The notes under the pieces: generated by a model
Database searches by the model: none
Told to the model about the DNA's origin: nothing
The model's input: only the letters and a program-made list of their open reading frames with translations
Shown here: positions 59,715 through 64,000 of the stretch, piece after piece
Numbering within the stretch: the stretch's first letter is position 1
Layout: the number at the start of each line of letters is the position of its first letter
Origin: Cenococcum geophilum 1.58
Taxonomy: Eukaryota; Ascomycota; Dothideomycetes; Gloniales; Gloniaceae
Direction: 5' to 3'
Length of the DNA: 64,000 bases
Assembly (NCBI GenBank): GCA_001692895.1
Contig: KV748182.1
Span: 2,112,341-2,176,340 of the forward strand
Program-made: the position numbers and the translations under genes

Positions 59715-60249
59715 AGTGGCTGTTGGGGGAGGGTTAAGGTCCGGTTATGGTTATCCTAGATAGCGAGATGATGGTGAAAAGGATATATTAGCTTGTCGAA
59801 AGCTTGAGAGTGGTGGAGGCAAATAGAAGGTTGTTACAAAGCGTGTCGAGGATGCTTTGCTTATGGTTCACGACCAGGTAGCAGCTTAGAGGCGGGCGAG
59901 GTTTGAACGTCTAGGCTTGGCTTCCGTCGTCACTCAGCGGCTCAACTCCGCCACAGAACACCCACCTCACTAAGAAGCTGTTGATTGCACGCCCGCCTAC
60001 GACGCCCACCTCAAAGAACCGCCGTCTTTAATACCCCTAAAATCTCTTCAATACTTTTCAGCGACACCTAACTAGTTTCCTCGTTGTTCTGTTTGCGATA
60101 CATCTCCTCTGCTCACACCATTCTCCGACTTCTCAACCACCCTCCGCTTCAACATAAGACCCTGAATTTCCAGCAGCGGACGGGTTTGAGTGTCGTCGCC
60201 AGCTTCCCCCGCCTATAATGTATAATCCCCCGGGTCATAATCAGCGAAT
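59715..60249. promoter_or_regulatory. Shared divergent promoter region, VPS27 / Doa4-like gene
   Basis: 535 bp between the two start codons, containing both 5' UTRs. C/T-rich tracts lie at about 60020-60130, near the right-hand gene. No long frame is present. The arrangement allows co-regulation of two endosomal sorting genes, but no specific factor site is claimed. Confidence 0.6.
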
Positions 60250-63200
60250 ATGAGCGCTGCTGCACCTCTCCCTCCACCTCCAGGACTTCCTCCGAGACCA
60301 ACCATGAACGGCTACGGGCATGGCGGCCCTAGCATGGGCTCTGAAGGCTGGATAGCAAGTGAAGGGGTGGGTGATGATGGAAGGGGCCCAGCAGGTGCAA
60401 TAGCACATATCAGCGATATATTCGTGGCTGCCCAGGGCAGAGTCGACCAAATGGAACATGCCTCGGTATGTTGAGCCTCGTTCCCCCATATATGTACCCC
60501 ACTAACTCATTTTAGATTGGACACCTTGTAGAAGAAGCCCAAAAATCGCTTAAGTCGGCAAAATTTTTACTAGAGGGCCGCCGACCAGACCGTGCATATC
60601 TGGATTACTTAATTGCGTTTGAGATTATTGCCAATCGAATACCACGGCATAGAGATTATGTAGACCTTGAGGGAAATAGGGGCGAGAAGCACAGACAGAA
60701 TAGGGAGTTAGTCAAGGTACTGAATGCCATCCTGAAGTTCTCGAGACACGAGTTAATATTTCAAACCATCTTTCTTGGTCCTACTAGCTGACACCACTCT
60801 AGGAGATCCGTTCCTTCGAGGACAGATTCTCTAAAGTTAGGGATATAATAATAAATGACAACAAGAGAAGCAATGCACAACCCGAGTATGCCCGTTCATC
60901 TCAACCATCATCAAGAGATGCTCAGCACAGGTCAATGACACCAACATACCAAAATCCGCGTTACTCTATGCCAGACGGACCTGTAAAGGGGATACGAGAT
61001 AGTGAGCTCATGTTACCCCCGCGCGCATCTTTGGATAGCACGGGGGAGTTGTCAACCGGTCGCGTATCTCCATCAAGCTTATCTGGATCACCTAGATCGA
61101 GACCTTCTGTGCAACCCAAACCTAGACGTTTACATGGACGGGCTATAACACCAAATGGCATGCCCACCAATGAAGTACCTCCAGTTGACGTACTTGTGGA
61201 ACGCTTCGCAAAGTTAAGACCTACACCTCCTATTGATACTGGTCCCCGCGGTTCGGCGGGAGATCTATCTGTGAAGATGCCATCTCCTACAGATTTTCAC
61301 CTTTCAAGCAGACCGTTAGGGCCCCGGGACATGCCGCCCCCTCCACCCGGTCCGCCTCCACACCCGCCAAAACTACCCCTCAACACTCAAATTACAGCTT
61401 CTATGCCGAAAGAACCGAGTCCAACATACAGTCCAGCGCGAAATTTGTCAACTCCCGCCAGTATTCCTCCACCAAGGAGTACTGCTCGCAGCATAGTAGG
61501 AACTGGTGGTCGAAGCAATTCCATGGCAGCTTCGAGTGTCTCGTCTCATCCACCTAGCACTAATGGCGAGACAGACTCATATCTCACCAACTCTTCCAAT
61601 ACTTCCCAAACGACCGCTTCTAGCAGGCGGAAATCCATTCACATGCCCCTGGAGCTCCAGATTAGTGCTGAAAAGCTCTTCGACTACATTGCGATGTATA
61701 ACATACTTCTAATTGACGTTCGGAATCGCGAGGAGTTTGACGAAGGGCATATTTATGTCGACTCCATTATTTGTGTTGAGCCTACTGCACTAGTGGATGG
61801 CTACTCAGCAGAGCAATTAACGGATCGGCTTGTGCTCTCCCCAGATGAGGAGCAGACCATGTTCGATCGTCGAGACCAATATGACTTGGTGGTGTACTAC
61901 GATCAATCAACTACAAGTGTAAACTTTCGAAGCAAGCTAAATCGAAATGGGAGTGAAATCGCCCTACAGCGTCTCTTCGATACTCTTTACGAGTTCAACT
62001 CGGAGAAGCCACTACAGCGACCTCCGATTCTTTTGATGGGTGGTATTGACGCATGGACACGTATTCTAGGGTCGAGGTCTCTAAAAACTTCGACAACAGC
62101 TGCCGCTTATGCTGCTGGATATGCGAAGCCATCACGAGCCATCGGAAGAGTCCCGGTGGCCAGTAATGCTGCCAGACTCAATCTCCAAAGGAGACGTTTC
62201 CGCGATTATGCTCCTATGGATGCTGAAGAAGAACGGAAATGGTTGGAGGAAGCTCGACGGGAAAGGCCCATGCTTAAAGGGGAGAATGAAGATGTCTCAC
62301 CAATATACCGAACCACTGAGGATTTCATACTTCGCTATCCAGATCCATCTGAGATAGAGCAGCAATCTATGATTTATCCACCGTCTCGGCCTCCGGTTCC
62401 AAACGCCTACGTCGCTCCAGCTATTCCATCTGCCCCATCACGGCCACCACCTTCTGTGCCACGGATGAGTTATGGTGGAGTTCACGAACGGCAAATCACT
62501 CCTCATGGACGAACCTTTCAACTTCCCGCATACGTCTCTCCTAATCACCACCCTCAAAATAGACTTCCTCGGACCGGCTTGATTAACTTTGGAGTCACTT
62601 GCTACATGAACTCCACGATCCAGTGTCTGAATGCCACTATACCACTAACCGGCATCTTCCTTAGCAATCAATACCTGAAAGAGATCCAACGGGATAACTG
62701 GAAGGGTTCCAAAGGTCTCATGTCAGAGAACTACGCCACTCTCATCCAGAATTTATGGAAGAACGATGTCACATCTGTCCGCCCCAGTTCGTTAAGAGTA
62801 AGTTCAATTCTCCCTTTAATACCAAGCACCATTGGTCCAACTTCAAATTCAGTCCCTCTTACTACATCACATCTGACCCCCAGCTACAGAGACTATGCGC
62901 TCGCTTCAACTCCGAATGGGGCATGGACCGGCAACAAGATGCTAAAGAGTTTCTTGAATTTCTCCTCGACCTCTTGCACGAAGACCTCAACACAACATGG
63001 GCTAAACCACCTCTTCGCGAGCTTACCGCGGCCGATGAACAAGCTCGTGAGCGCCTCCCTAGAGCTTACGCCGCAAAAGTTGAATGGGGCCGTTATACAC
63101 ACCGCGAAAAATCCGTCATCGGCAACCTCTTTGCGGGCCAACACGCCTCATGCCTACATTGCACGACGTGTGGGAATACTAGTACAACCTATGAAGCTTT

Positions 63201-63813
63201 TTGGAGCATCAGCGTTGAAATTCCCCGTGACCGGCCAGCAGATCTGAGGGACTGTCTCAGCTCTTACTGCTCCTCTGAACGGCTGTCCGGTGATGAGGTG
63301 TGGCGGTGCCCACGTTGCCGTGTGGAGCGCGAGGCCACTAAAAAAATCACCATTACACGTGCCCCTGAGTTCTTGGTCGTTCATTTCAAACGCTTCAGCG
63401 CCTCACATACTGAGAAGGCAAGGAAAGTCCGCACGCCAATCGAGTTCCCACTTCACGGGTTAGACTTGGGACCTTTCGTGCTCCCACCCACAACGCAGGA
63501 AGGTGAAGATTACATCACTACACATGCGAAAGATGGGCCTGTGCAATTGGAAGCACTCAAAGCTGACCCAGCGATGAATGGGCCTTACATCTATAATGCG
63601 TATGCGGTCATGAGACATATTGGAAGCACGTTGAGCAGCGGGCACTACATCGCGATGGTGAAAGATAAGTTTAGAGGGTGCTGGAGGCAATTCAATGATG
63701 AAAGGGCCACAGATTTTGACCCCGCAAATCTGGGAAGAAATGACAGGTTGCAAAACGAGCAAGCGTATATAGTATTTTACGAGCGTGAGAGGGCGAGTGG
63801 AGGAAGGTATTGA
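60250..63813 (+). CDS. Doa4/Ubp5-like ubiquitin carboxyl-terminal hydrolase with rhodanese domain, four exons
   Basis: Exons 60250-60465, 60516-60716, 60803-62797 and 62884-63813 give 1113 residues. The introns are 50, 86 and 86 nt (GTATGT/TTTTAG, GTACTG/TCTAG, GTAAGT/CCCCAG). The N terminus has a USP8-dimerisation/MIT-like helical segment (IGHLVEEAQKSLKSAKFLL to VRDIIINDN, about 73-160). A long Pro-rich linker includes PPPPPGPPPHPPK. A rhodanese domain spans about 425-565 (NILLIDVRNREEFDEGHIY); its active loop reads VVYYDQST with no catalytic Cys, so it is probably a binding module, as in Doa4. The USP catalytic domain has a Cys box GLINFGVTCYMNSTIQCLN (C739), the QQDAKEFLEFLLDLLHEDLN box, zinc-finger pairs (CLHCTTC, CPRC) and a His box LSSGHYIAM (H1058). 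It removes ubiquitin from cargo on endosomes before ESCRT-III budding. The last intron is needed because the two catalytic halves lie in different frames. Ubp5-type paralogues cannot be excluded. Confidence 0.9.
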
Positions 63814-64000
63814 GAATTGTGGGTTGGAAATGTGGGTTTAGGCAGTGAGTTTCCGGGTTCTTATTGTTACGAAAGGCTTGTTTGTGTATAAGAGATAACG
63901 GCTGGGCATAATGGGCGTTTGCATGGATTTTTCATGTTAACAGACATCGGTGTGCTACCAGCGAGTTTTCTCCTTTTTGTTTAGCATGGCGGCTTTTATA
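63814..64000 (+). other. 3' flank of the Doa4-like gene
   Basis: 187 bp after the stop codon, T-rich and probably 3' UTR. No further gene is visible before the window ends. Confidence 0.5.

Noticed and set aside
59880-59925. tRNA-like GGTTTGAAC box
   Set aside because: No matching acceptor, D or anticodon arms could be folded around it. It lies in the shared promoter region.

Overview
This is a fragment of a filamentous ascomycete (Pezizomycotina-type) nuclear chromosome in two parts. Positions 1 to about 47.0 kb form a gene-free, AT-rich repeat island. It is saturated with TA and depleted in CA/TG, and its coding remnants are riddled with TAA/TAG, the pattern left by repeat-induced point mutation (RIP, CpA to TpA). 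Positions 47.7 to 64 kb have normal composition and hold compact host genes with short GT-AG introns (47-170 nt), CTAAC/CTGAC-like branch sites and 0.1-1.4 kb spacers.

The repeat island is a nest of elements whose borders can be read from LTRs and target-site duplications (TSDs). A chromodomain-bearing Ty3/Gypsy family with LTRs of about 425 bp occurs four times: a 3' half cut by the window start (1-4005, +), a full-length copy (10964-18916, -, TSD TAATA), a solo LTR (27330-27753, +, TSD TTTAG) and a full-length copy (37556-45511, +, TSD CTATA/CTGTG). A second Gypsy family with 217-bp LTRs spans 5070-24011 (-, TSD GTAAG). It was itself invaded by the 10964-18916 copy and by a 2.16-kb element with 14-bp terminal inverted repeats that carries several mini- and microsatellites (8030-10184). 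A third, more degraded Gypsy-like remnant (about 24017-32580, -) contains the solo LTR and a 5'-truncated LINE (29025-32189, +, 17-bp TSD). A pair of 178-bp inverted arms (32584-33329) and several kilobases of unassignable TATATA-rich DNA complete the island. All LTR elements here are broken by many changes.

The host genes, left to right, are: a hypothetical protein with a 2EXR/F-box-like motif (47719-48723, -); a BAHD-type acyltransferase pseudogene (about 49314-50911, +); an alpha/beta-hydrolase-like protein whose expected nucleophile serine is leucine (51001-52236, -, probably with a further exon upstream); a possible unannotated exon (52741-53186, -); a type II membrane glycosyltransferase of the DXD/GT32 type (53847-55957, +, two exons); VPS27, the ESCRT-0 FYVE/VHS/UIM protein (57065-59714, -, five exons); and a Doa4/Ubp5-like ubiquitin hydrolase with a rhodanese domain (60250-63813, +, four exons). 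VPS27 and the Doa4-like gene are divergently transcribed from one 535-bp intergenic region. Their products act at the two ends of the same endosomal pathway: ubiquitin-cargo capture, then ubiquitin recycling before vesicle budding.

I see no rRNA, tRNA or CRISPR, and no clear novel multi-gene system. The least ordinary items are the satellite-bearing TIR element, the nesting chronology, the plus-strand coding-like remnant inside the 217-bp-LTR element, the 178-bp inverted arms, the ESCRT-0/DUB divergent pair, and a one-base discrepancy inside the VPS27 VHS domain. All gene-family assignments come from recognising motifs by eye; no database search was run.
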